Positions 33,977 to 45,500 of a stretch of DNA of 64,000 nucleotides are shown here, piece after piece (position 1 is the first letter of the stretch; each line of letters begins with the position of its first letter). The translations under genes and the position numbers were made by a program. Under the pieces are notes generated by a model. It was given only the letters and a program-made list of their open reading frames with translations, was not told where the DNA came from and did no database searches. Source of the DNA: Flammula alnicola (taxonomy: Eukaryota; Basidiomycota; Agaricomycetes; Agaricales; Strophariaceae). The DNA is taken from positions 1 through 64,000 of the forward strand of contig JADNRV010000019.1 of NCBI GenBank assembly GCA_015499995.1. Direction: 5' to 3'.

Positions 33977-35979
33977 ATGAGCCCTCCACGGAATACCGGG
34001 AAATCTCGTCGCTCATCTACCTGGCAAAAGTTTCTCAAGCAACTCTTTAGTCGCTCTCAGAAGAAAATGGCAACCCCTCCGAGTCAACAGCCTCCTCCTT
34101 CGATCACTGTTCCCTCAACCGCTTCTCCGAGTGTTCCTACTGTCACTCAACCCGCCGCGAGTCAGCTGAAGCTTGATAACATCCAGGGCGATGTCTTGTC
34201 AGTATATTTTTTAGTGCCGTAAATCGCCGCTTTACTGAATACATTTACAGGAGTGGCCTCCCCAAGAAGACCGAGACTCTTTACTTCTTCCAAATCACCG
34301 ACACTACCAAGTTCAGGGAAGATCTGAGTAACTTTATCCCGCACATCAAGACCGTTGCCCAAGTCATCCAAGACCGCAAGACAATCGATGATTACAAGCG
34401 CAGCCATGGTCACCACACAGGTTTCAAGGCCGTACTGGTTCCTATAGTTGGAGCCAATATCGCTTTTTCTCACTTTGGCTTCCAAGAGGTTTGTATCATT
34501 CAACTTAGTCTGACGTTTCTTTAACTAATATTTTATGTCTAGCTGAAAATCGATGATGCCAAACTAGCTGACACTGCGTTTCTCAGTGGCCAACGTGTCG
34601 ACGCTGGGGCAAACCTGTCAGATAAAGGTACTGGCACTGGCGCAGACTTTGTCCCAGACTGGGAGGACGCGTTCAAGGAGGAGATTCATGGTGTCATCCT
34701 CCTTGCTGGAGATAGCCATCATACCGTTGACAAGAAACTTCGAGAAATCGAGCAAATCTTCGGTGTCGGGGGCGCAGCGGCTTCGCTGAAGGAAGTAGCT
34801 ACTATTCGAGGCGATTCTCGTCCAGGAGACCAGTCCGGACACGAACAGTAAGTGGAGAGGATCCTTTGAAATTGTGTTGCTCACATATTGTACGCAACAG
34901 CTTTGGCTTCCTTGATGGTGTCTCCAACCCTGCTGTCATTGAATTCGATAAAGACATTCCTCCAGGGCCTGCACCGATCAATGCTGGTCATATCCTGCTT
35001 GGAGAGACTGGCGACACTCTAGAGCGCGATCCTTGGATGGTCGACGGAAGTTTCCTGGTCTTCCGCTACCTCTTCCAGAAGGTCCCCGAGTTCGACGATT
35101 TCCTCGACAGGAACGCTCTTCAGGGCCCAGGAATGACTCATCAACAAGGAGCAGACCTTCTGGGAGCTCGTTTAGTCGGTCGCTGGAAGAGCGGTGCGTA
35201 AATATTTTGCTCTCTCATTGTTTCACAGCGTTCATCGTTTCGTAAACTGCAGGTGCCCCCGTTGATATCACTCCTTTCGAAGACGATCCAGAGCTCGGTC
35301 CCGATCCTCAGAGGTAATTTTATCTTGCATTGCCGCTAAACACTTCTCTGACCCTTTGTGATTGTACAGGAACAACAACTTCCACTTCAAAGCCGAGGCG
35401 ACCTTCCAGAAGATGTGCCCCTTCGCAGCACATATCCGCAAGACACTACCTCGCGATGATCTCGAGCGTTTCGCTGGCTTTTCGCTTGCGAAGAACCGCA
35501 TCATGCGTCGTGGAATCCAGTTCGGGCCAGAGGTCACCAAAGCCGAGAAGACGGCGAAGAAGACATTCCATGGTCGCGGTTTGCTCTTCCTTGCTTACCA
35601 GGCCAGCATCGTCGATGGATTCCAATTCATCCAGAAGAGTGAGTTCAAGTCTTTGATTTACGTCCCAATTCTAACACCATATACTTGCAGGCTGGGTTAA
35701 CAACGTCAATTTCCCTATTGGCACACCTGAGGTACCTGGGTGAGTTTATTGCTGTATCTACACCGTTCCCCAGAAACTAAATTGAAAATTCATGTTTGCA
35801 GCGTTGACCCAATTCTCGGACAAGGCCAAGGCCGAAATGTTGGTGTGACAGGGTACGACCCCAACGACCCGAAAGCTAATCTGAAGCTTGACGCTGCATG
35901 GGTTATTTCTCGCGGAGGAGAATACTTCTTCACGCCCTCTATCAAGGGTCTGACAGACACTATTGCCGTTCATGCATAA
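33977..35979 (+). CDS. DyP: DyP-type heme peroxidase
   Basis: Eight exons (33977-34197, 34251-34488, 34543-34847, 34901-35193, 35253-35313, 35370-35638, 35691-35739, 35802-35979) encode 537 aa, phase-perfect. The N-terminal 70 residues are basic then Ser/Pro-rich (SRRSSTWQKFLKQLFSRS) and contain no clear signal peptide. Then LDNIQGDVLSGLPKK opens the DyP ferredoxin-like fold. The hallmark GxxDG is GFLDGVSNP with catalytic Asp at about 260. The proximal heme His is about 394 (CPFAAHIRKT) and the distal Arg about 419-420 (NRIMRRGIQFG). DyPs oxidise anthraquinone dyes, Mn2+ or phenolics with H2O2 and are expanded in wood- and litter-decaying Agaricomycetes. Without a secretion signal this one may be intracellular, or the start may be upstream. 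Confidence 0.92.
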
Positions 35980-36786
35980 AGGTTCTACTGAACGCGGTCG
36001 TCAACGGATTGTCTGCGTCTCTTCTCCCGGGGTTTTCGTAAGAGTCATGTAAACATGTAGTTGTATATCCTTTTGTAAATGTATTGCATTCGTATGTAAT
36101 TCCACAGTCACCTGTACAACGCTGCTCTTCTCATAGAACTTAGAATATTCTAAGCCTCGGATCCGAGTCCCCAAGGACTTGCACTTCGAGAAGATGTCTC
36201 ATGTCAAGAAAATGACCGTCCAGGGGTAATAATAATGGTATTATTAATGAGGGATAAAGGATGCGAGAGGCGAAAGCCCGCCATATTCGGGGACGTCAAG
36301 TTGTTGTCGATTGGCGAATGAATGAGGGGAACCGCGAAGGTTTACTTATTACCGTTGGCGGCCAAGTTTCATCATTGGCGAGAGGGATAGAGGTTCGTGT
36401 AAGAACAAATGTACATTTGGTAATTCAAGTTGAAGTAGGACTGTATGTCTGAACCCCCTTCTCCGAAGAACATGGAATTATGCGAGTCAATTAGGTGGCC
36501 ATTCGTAAAAGCTCCCGAGATAGAAGAGAAAACTTCGCCGTCTTAACCACATGAACAGCGACACTACGTACCCATCTCGTGGTCCAAGGTAGATTACACA
36601 TTCACGGAAAGTTCGATAACGGAAGGCATCATCAACTTGTCGCATTGCGCAAAAATCAGTCCATTGACTCGAATAGAAAGACAGTAATTACGAAAAAAGA
36701 AGGTGGTGCAAAGACATATCTTTGAATCTTCTCAGAGTTCGGCATGCCTCCATGGCTAAGTCCCAGCCCCTGAAAAATATGGCGAT
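35980..36786. other. convergent intergenic region, no gene seen
   Basis: Between the stops of DyP and DIM1. Open frame 36261-36452 has no support. Confidence 0.5.
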
Positions 36787-37492
36787 CTAATATCGGTATC
36801 GTGTAGAGTAGTCTAAAGAGAGGTTAGACTAGAGGGTGGTAGAGTATCGCAGGACGGAACTGACCTTTCGGTGACACGACGAGACCACGGCCCTTGGAAG
36901 CTCCTCGGTAAACTGTCTCGATAATGTCAATCAACTATAAGGGGTACGATATAAGTTCTGGCATCGGGATCATCGACAAATATGCCCACCTCTTGTTTAT
37001 TATCCATAGCCCAGTTTCTAAAGAGAAAATAGGGTACGTCAGAATGAGTAATCGGAAAAAATACTGGCCGAACTCACATCTTGTTGTTGTTACCGGTGCC
37101 CAAATCAATCATGATATGCTTGTTACTGAGCTCAAAACTTCAGATCTTGTCCCTTTCCGTCAAGGGGTAACACTTACCGATAGAAGAACATGACAGTGCA
37201 TGGATCATACAACTCGTACATCTACCATTTGATCACTTTAATCAGACAAAATCGTAGCCAAATTTATGAAAAGACGCACCTTATTGAAATCTGGGACCTC
37301 TGTGATGTCGACCAGATAGATAACCGCAAAGTTCTGAACTTTCTCTGCAACTGAGTAGAGTGTCTCATCCATCGTCATGCACTGGCTATCCCAGTCATGA
37401 CCGAACCGGATAACAACGACACGATCCTCTTCTGACTTAATAGCTTCGTCAACGTGCCATCCAGAGGGAAGATGAGGCAGAAAATAGGACAT
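36787..37492 (-). CDS. DIM1: DIM1/DIB1, U5 snRNP thioredoxin-like splicing factor
   Basis: Six exons (37492-37280, 37221-37178, 37125-37078, 37017-36990, 36934-36865, 36812-36787) give exactly 142 aa, the family's fixed length. It begins MSYFLPHLPSGWHVDEAI and includes EEDRVVVIRFGHDWD, FAVIYLVDITEVPDFNK, NKHIMIDLGTGNNNK and YRGASKGRGLVVSPKDYS. Thioredoxin fold without the catalytic CxxC, part of the U4/U6.U5 tri-snRNP and essential for pre-mRNA splicing. One of the most conserved proteins of eukaryotes, so the identification is safe. Exon 4 is only 28 nt. Confidence 0.97.
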
Positions 37493-37769
37493 ATCGCAGG
37501 CTTAGATCTGTAAAGCAAAGGGTGGGACGTGGACTGGAGGTGAACAAGCGATAACGTGGCTGTGCCACGGGCGACAGCGTCTTGATGTAACAAGACCAAA
37601 TAACGTTCCCGCGTTCAGTGGACCGCCAAGCTGTCCTTGAACCTGCAGCGCTAAACATATCTTGTTGTATTCTTGTTCTAGCGAGCGCCTAAGCGCTTGT
37701 GCTTTTGCAAAAGATCTATCTTAATCTAAGGCCCAAATCCGACAAACAATAATTAATCCTCATTCTGAG

Positions 37770-38565
37770 TCACTGACCCATCGAGTACAATCGAATAGAA
37801 AAATCGTGAGTTCCCGATCTCACATATGTCTGCTTTTTTGTCCGCCGCACCACACGAATTTCTTGCATCCATTCTGATCCTTTCTTTTTTTCCGAGGTTC
37901 CATTGGGTGCTCGAGGACGCGCCTCGAGTTGTCCTTCCTGATTCAATTTGAAAGCCTTGAACTCTGGCAACGAGCTAAGTTGGGCGTAATTCTGGATAAG
38001 TGTAGTCTCTGTTGAAGAGGATACTAGCTGGCCACCTGATACGAGAACGACAGTAGGTTGATGTTGTTTGAGCCTATGAATCTGGCGAAAGTCAGAGAGG
38101 TTCTTACCGAGGTTGACCGGCCGATCGCGAACACAATCTTTACAACTACATGGTTTGGGTGCCGATTTCGAGCGAGTACGAGCTCGGACAGTCGGAAAAC
38201 CTTCGGAAATGCTCTTCTGGGGTATTATAGGAGGACGATCTATTTGAGAGACATCACGACTAGTTACAACGCTTCTCCTCAGAAAATAATTGACATATAC
38301 CTTTCACCAGATCCAATGGATTCGGCAATATCACTTTCCCGTCTGCTCGCCTTGGAAAGAGAACACAGGAAGGAGATGGACTCGGGATGAACAGCCCGCA
38401 GAATCACCCAGGTCCACGGCGGTGCTCGAGCTGCAATTCATACGAGGACAAAGACATGCATGAACGGAAAAGGTCGGTGCTGTAGATTTCTAGACGTCGT
38501 TTAAACGTACTTATCAACCGCATCTCGCTCTTCGAACTTCTTAAGCGTGGTTCATACATCTTGGC
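37770..38565 (-). CDS. unidentified protein, C-terminal exon well supported
   Basis: The last exon (38239-37770) is open for 156 codons and has coding character: PPIIPQKSISEGFPTVRAR, then CSCKDC, then QHQPTVVLVSGGQL, EFKAFKLNQEGQLEARP and a basic C-terminal part (KKKGSEWMQEIRVVRRTKK). A CxCxxC cluster could bind metal. One or more 5' exons probably lie at 38240-38565: an exon ending LVK before the 38239 junction and an ATG near 38556 are candidates, but two splice paths are possible there. No known family was recognised. It is transcribed in the same direction as DIM1, about 280 bp upstream of it. Confidence 0.45.
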
Positions 38566-39449
38566 AATGGCCGAAATTTCAAATAAAGGGAAAGCATGCT
38601 TTCGGGCGTCGGCAGTTTTCCGGACCTATCTATCATTTCTTAAGATCAGTCTGATGTACACTTTGAATTGATTACCGGCAAGTAGATTGTTCCCGCATGT
38701 CATTCCACGACGTTTGGAGCCGCTTTAAAAGGCAGTCTTTAGAAAGGCCTTTCGTGGATATAGGACCCACATTTGGCTCTACCTAAGTACCTTGATCGTC
38801 CTGTCCATGCTGGTGAAATGGTATAGCCTACTGATGAATCTCATGACCTCGCTCCTATTTCAGTTGAGAGTGATAACAGTCTCCTAAGTCCTTAATCAGC
38901 GGACCCAGGCTGACTCTGGCTGACTCTGACCTATCCTGATCTTCCTTTGTGCTTTCCTCAATCATCAAAGCAAGATCAAAGCCCTGCAGGGGGGCGATGG
39001 ACAGATTTGAAGGGCGGAAGCAATTTCAGCATACTGATTGGCTCTTTTTATTATCTTTTATTATCGGTCATGCAGCTGGTCGCGTATTGGTACCCGGGTC
39101 CAATGATACTCGGAAGCATAAATAGTCGTTCGACGAAGATCTGCAGAGCTACATAGTACAGAACCCGCAACACAAAAGCAGTTGGGTACCCTTAACTCAC
39201 AACAATAAGTTATTCACAAATTGTGGAAGGAAACAAACATAAATCTAGGCCGGGTATGGCTTTACAGTAGGTGCTATCAGGTCAGAAGAGTGCGACTAGA
39301 CAAGGGAGGAAAAGAGCCAGAAGGAGCATCATACAAATTCATTAAACATAAAAAGCAGAGAAAGCAGAACCATGAAATGGTCAAGAACATTTTCACGTCT
39401 TCAGAGTTATTTCAATTGACGCGACATCCAGACGCGACATTCTCGAAGG
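38566..39449. other. intergenic region, no gene seen
   Basis: Small open frames only (38947-39156, 39221-39514). A short imperfect ctgactctgg repeat lies at about 38910-38930. No RNA gene recognised. Confidence 0.45.
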
Positions 39450-42266
39450 TCAACCTAATTGAGAGAAATAAGGAGGGTCAGCATGATAATCGAAGATCAA
39501 AAAAACACCATTGAAATCGTATACATCTGTAACGCCAGTCAGCGCCTGAATATCGCAGAATACTCCCTCTGATTCTTCTCGAGCTCTTATATTGAATTTC
39601 TTTCGAAGAGTCTGCAGATTGAGATATCGTTCTGCCGCAGGCGATATTGATCTGGTCTTCAGCACTTCGTCGCGACAATACTCGTCCACCAGGCTCTCGA
39701 TAACGCCATCCATCAGCGCCACGACCGTAAGCATCGAAACTAAAAACCGTTGGACATCGGGCTCTAGAGAGATATGATCAAAACATTTTACGTAAGACGC
39801 ATTTGTAGCTGATAAAAAATTACCATCGAGGACGACAAAAAGACGCGTCCAGGCATCCAGCATGGCGTATTTCCACCCTCCTTCAAAGTCCAGTAAATTG
39901 CGAAGTGATGAGAGGGAGGACCAGAGCTCGTCCATCACGGGCTGAGGTGTAACCCCGAGCCTGTAATCAAAAGCAGACAATACATCCCGGTGGGCAGACT
40001 GCAGAGAAGTTTAGAACCTGGCAACGACATTAAAAGGAAATAAAACGATATTACTTCTAAATCTTCGTGCGACAGATCGTGCGGAGCTAACGCGAGATAT
40101 TCTTGAGCATATACAGGAAGGAGAGGATCGAGAAAGTCGCGATGGAACTATATCGCAATGTGAGAAATGGCCATGAAGAGGAAGAGCTTGGATGAACCTT
40201 CACGCTCACGGAGAGGCAGGCAACGGCAATATCCCAAACAACGAGACCGAGGCCTTCTTCTTGGACGGAGCTTCTGTCCGAATCTATACTCGATGTTCTC
40301 GAAATGCTCGCCCGTGAAGGTCTTGATTCCGAGTCTAGACCTGGCGACATGGTTAGATAAAAGTATCTGAGGAACATCCAAACGGCATGGAATCGAGTCT
40401 CGGGGGAGTTTTGAAGCTGGTCCTGCAGATTGGAACATGTGTGTGGACGAGTATCTGACGTATCCTGTGAAGAAACGGTGGACGAAGAAAAGGTAGACAA
40501 AGAAAAGCTGGACGGGGAAAGACTGGTTGAAGACAAGCTAGATGTTGTTGGCGAGGATACAGTGCTTGGAGCATGTCCAGGTTTTCGGCTTGGAAGTACC
40601 TGTCATAATTTTGGAGATCAGGCAACGAAAAGGAGGAATTCAAGGAATCAAACATCTAAAAGCCAGCTAACAACCGCCTCTCTCCTCTTCCTTCCGATAC
40701 CCAGAATAACTTCCCACTCGATCATTGTGTCGTCCTCCCAGGTATCTTCATCATCTACATAAGACCACCCGTCTTCAATCGTTTCTCGAACCATCCAGGC
40801 CGGAGGACGTTTACATATCCCGGTCGGCAAACCATCCATCTCTCTACCTCTCGCTTCTCTTTCCAAGTACCTGCTTAGCCGCACTTTGGCCAAGGTTTCT
40901 GTGCTGAGGGGGAGCTTGGGTGCATGGTCCTTCGGTGGTGCGATGATGGGCACCGGACTCATCAAAACGTTCGCATATTCTGACTTCTTGTTACTATTAT
41001 CTCGAATGCGGCGAGGCGTGGGTGCCACAGGAGTTGCAGGAACCGTCGGGATACATTCCACAGCCGCCGGTTTCTAGAATTCAAGAGTATTCGGATAAAT
41101 GCTGAAAACAGAAAGAATAGGCGGTACTTGTGCGTTGTCTACAAGGACGGATTTCAGAGAGTCCGCCCTCCTGAGACTTGCGGTCCGACGCGCATATATG
41201 CGGTCTCCTGCACGTGGACCAAGATCCCGACCCGTCTTCTGCCTTTTAGTTTGTGGTTCGCCTTCCTGTTCGAGATTTTCACGAGTTATGTACGACTGAG
41301 CGATCATACGATAAGGAGCCACAACTTCCGCCGTGTCTTTTTTGGCGTTCCGACATGAACTGAATATGGGAAGACGCATATATATGAGCGAATGTGACGG
41401 AATGGTAAGGTAGGTAGTGGTAATCACCTTGTACGGCTGGCGCTACTAAAACAAACAGGAGATATTTCTTCAGGAGCATTCGGCGGTTGTGAACAACGTG
41501 AATTAAGGCTGCTGTCCTTGGTATCTTCACGTTCTTCAGTTGGTGCCTGCGTCAGAAACCATTTGCTGACAAGAGCCTGACCGTTCGGTGGTGACTGACT
41601 ATAGAGACGACGACGGCCAGAAGAATAGTCCGGCGAATGACATTCGCTTGAATCGGTGCATGAAATATAGCCTGCCTCTCCCTGGTCCAAGTCCAAAGAA
41701 TCTTGGTCGCGCTCGCGTTCCGTTAGTGCAATCAACAGAAGCTGGTGCAGCCTTTGACCAAAATCGTCTGCAGTAGAGCCCGTCGAGAAGTCGACAACTT
41801 CTTGAGATGGACTGTGCTCAGATATATAAACAGGATGCGACACAGAGTCAACAGATGTTGAAATCCAAGAGGAAAAAGGCCCTTCTGAATCCTCCGAGGA
41901 AGACGACCGAGTAGATGAACTTGCGAGATCCGGAGAACTGCTGGCAAGAGGGACCTCCAAGGGAAAGTTTTCATCTTCATCCTCATTCTCCAGTTCTGAG
42001 GTTTCTTGTGGGCCCTCCAGCCAGCTGGGCGGACAGGATAAGACCGGCGAAGAAGCTGGAGATGTCGAGCTAACAAGTCCAAAGAGAGAACCCAGCATCC
42101 ACGGTCGGTCAGAGTTACTCCCTTCGCAGGATTCCGGGCTTGGAGTGCGCATGTATTCGAGCGAAGCGTTAATTAGTTCGGAGGAAGTAATCTCGTCATG
42201 GACACTCGGGTTTTTAAGAGGTGTAGGGCCCAAAGAAGCACTAGAACGTGATTTTCCGGAGTCCAT
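39450..42266 (-). CDS. cyclin-box-like protein with long Ser-rich N-terminus
   Basis: Six phase-consistent exons (42266-41428, 41359-41128, 41073-40654, 40599-40198, 40147-40055, 39998-39450) give about 844 aa. Residues 1-300 are acidic and Ser/Pro-rich, low complexity, likely disordered and phosphorylated. A basic stretch (TKRQKTGRDLGPRAG, about 315) could be a nuclear signal. The C-terminal third has the look of a cyclin N-box: FHAVWMFLRYFYL, VVWDIAVACLSVSVK, FHRDFLDPLLPVYA, APHDLSHEDLESAHRDVL, FDYRLGV. Basidiomycete proteins with this pattern are annotated as cyclin-like (family knowledge, recalled). A role in binding a CDK is inferred. Start chosen at MDSGKSRSS; an earlier in-frame ATG at 42386 is possible. 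Confidence 0.65.
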
Positions 42267-42580
42267 GTCAGAAAAAGAAAAGGGCCTGAGTTTGTTCTGC
42301 TGTGTGGATTGTGTGGGTAGGGTCGCTAAAAAGTAACTCGGATCTCGAGGGAAAGCGTTTTCGGAGTTCACCAAACAAGTGATCATGTGACCAAAAGGCG
42401 CGTCGCGTCGCGTCCCCTGCCGACCGTAATTTGACTCAAAACGCTCTCGTACAGCAACTACACTTATTGTAGAGGATATACAATGCAATCCGTTGATATA
42501 ATTATGTCATCTGCAAGTCGTCTGGGTCGTAACACGTTATTGTTGATAAATGCTGAACAAAATGAGTCCGTCCGATCAAG
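42267..42580. other. short intergenic region
   Basis: About 310 bp between the start of the cyclin-like gene and the stop of the upstream FAB1-like gene on the same strand; promoter of the former. An in-frame upstream ATG (42386) lies here. Confidence 0.4.
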
Positions 42581-45500
42581 TCAAAGAACGCTGGGAAGAA
42601 GATTGGGATCGCTGATAATCCTTGAATCATCCAGAGGTTTTGACCATTTATCTAAGCCAACATTCGAATGAACATCAGTAAGCACGTGAACTAATTTAGA
42701 GATGCACCAACCTGGACAAGCCACGAAGTAACCCTCCAAGGCGCTCACAAATCGCTCCTGGTATTCTGTCGGAGGCATAACGGTGACTTCCTTTCCAGAC
42801 TGGAGGCCCTGCTTGGCTTTGTATTCGATCGTTTTCGCAAAAGTGTAGCTGCCTGGAGGATGATTCAGTTCGGCGAACATAGGCGCGGAATTTTGGAATT
42901 ACCTATTGTGTCAACAAGACCGCAAGCAATTTCTTTCTTCTCCTCGTCAATACCTAGAAGGAGACTTTACCTCCAGTCAGATGGGGGCTGTCAACGGATG
43001 AGCATGAACGTACGAATAGTCCATGATGTTGCTTTTAGAGAGGAACTCTGCGTCGCTCTTGATAGCTTCGCGAAGAATGACCTTGGAATAAGGACGGACC
43101 AGTGTCAAAGTCCGTTGTTGACCTAGGAATTATGGAAAGACAGAAACGGTGAGCCGTATGCCCTCAAGCACGCAGATGATAGTTCAACAAACCTTCAATC
43201 CATTCGCCATCAAACAACGTTTTGGTCCTATCTCCTTGAGTTTTGACCCTCCTCCCTTGAATGCCCTTGAGGTCGAACGTTTTACTGATGTTCTGGTTGA
43301 AGAACAAGTTCTCCATTACTAACAGATCGGCCTTCGATTGCACGGCCCCTGTTTCGAGGTTCCTGATTTCGATCGTGTAGAATCCAATGAGCTTCGCAAG
43401 GACAGTTGCCTTGCTTGCAGTGGCGTCCATATAACGAAAGTACGATGGGGCAAGTTCAACCAACACTTGTCTGAGGAAAGGAAAAATAATGAAAAGCTGG
43501 TTATTTATAATAGAACACACAGCCACAACTCACAAATCAGCAACGTTCCAGGCATTGACCAAGGTCTTGATAATAAACCGATCGTCGCTTGTTTTCCAAA
43601 AGTTGGATTTACTCTTCCCACCAACTGCAGCCCAATTTGTGCTCCTCGAAAGGCTTTTCACAAACGTGTCCTGAATCCCACACCTCTTGCGGAGCACATC
43701 AAACTGCTTCGCATAATACACCGTACAGCTGAACTTGAGCCGCTTGCCGATCGTCCAATCGTATTTAATATGCGGGCGCTCATCGAAGTTCGCCATGTCA
43801 GCTAACAGCACATGGTGCTTCTTCGCGTTGGCGGCTGAAGGTGACGCTGAGCGCGATGGAGGCTCGCTATTCAGTACGAACCGCATGGCCGAGCTGATCC
43901 CACTTGCCAGCGTGCTCGCGAAGCCCGATGAGGTGGAAGGAGGAACATCAGGTGTACCTGGATTTGTGTTTGCATTCCAAGCCGAAGGTGCAGTGGAAGT
44001 AGAAGGAAAGGCCACGTTTTCTTTGTTGGCGATCTTCGGTGCATCCTTCGGTGGCAATGCCGGAGGCAATTGGCTTGGTTGGCCTGGAGGTTCATTGGTA
44101 TCAGCATTGGGGACGATCTCCTTGCCGACAGTGCTCTGGCTCTTCTCACTCTCAGCAGAGATGACGGACGACGTTCTTCCTCTCCTTATATTCGTCTCCG
44201 CAATCCCCGAATTCGATTTGGAGATGGCCTCAGACTTGATCGACGCAGGTCTAGAAGACGGCGTTGAAAATGGGACCCCATTTTCCAACTGCAATCGTAG
44301 TAAATCCACATTTTCCACGGAATCAGGCGACGCATTGAGCTGGCCGCCAGCAGCCTGCATGCTCAGACCCACATCCGCTGTGGTCTTGACTGACGGGGGT
44401 TTTGGTGTGGCGGTAACATGGGCTGCGTTCGCGCTCGATAGAGTCGAGAACCGCGATCCATGGGCAGAAAGAAGTACATTTGGTGGTTCCGGGATCGTCT
44501 TCTGCCTCAGGACATCCCGGATGGAGAGAAGGGACGTCGGGTCGCGGGTGTGTTCTTTCCTCGAGATAGTGGCGGAGTATGTTTCTGGTTCGTTCCAAAC
44601 GACGTCTTCCTGGTCTGGATCTGGCTGATGCTTCGAGGAAGATGTGAAAAGCTTGTAGCCTGTCGCAACAGAAAAGAACGACGAAGGGGCAGATTCGATG
44701 ACAGGAGTCGTCGCTGCCTGCGATGCTGAACCTGAACGAGCCATCGACAGACTCGCGAGCTCAAGCTGATAATCCGCAGTACTAAAAATCCATCAGCCCG
44801 CATTCATAAAGCTAAAAACAATTGAAATACACACCTAAGCGTATGGGCGATAATGCTGCCCCAATCATCCTCTCTTACAATAATATTACCTCCTGGCACC
44901 ACATGATACCCCTTGCCCCACCACTGCGGTTCCTCCGCTACTAGCTCGCCCACAGTCTTCAACTGAGCCGCATGCAGATGTTTCTTCTGCCATGCCTTGA
45001 GCCTCTTCTGCGTCCCTTTCCCAGTTGCGAGGAATGCCCTCCTTACATCATTCAATGACCCCTCCGGCGTCTTCGCCAACAGGGTATACAATGACTGCTC
45101 GATCTTCTGGAAGTTGTGCCGCAGAGCCGCCAGGAGTTCCACAGGGTTATCTTTGGGTGGCACCGTCGGAGTTTTGGAAGCCTGTGTATCGGTGCTCACG
45201 CTTGACTGTGTTGTGAAATAGGAGTCTTGTGGAGGATGAACCTCATTGGATGGTGAAGTGGGGGTACTGGATGGCAGAGAAGGAAGAGTGAGAGTATTAG
45301 AAGCTCGCGGTGTGCTGGTGCCCGATACCGGGCCTGGGGTACCGAAAGCGTCATAAGCGTCGTCTATGGAAGGCAGCCGAGGCAATGACTTCTGATTCGG
45401 TACGTCGGCATTCAGAACTTGTTCCTGCGAGAATACAAGTAAGTTCAAGTAAGTTCGTTTCCACCCAGAGTGTGAAGATGAAGAATAGGAGACCGCACAA

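Noticed and set aside
43735..44628. 297-codon plus-strand open frame opposite the FAB1-like gene
   Set aside because: The minus strand carries the conserved, phase-consistent kinase exons; the plus-strand frame is an antisense shadow.
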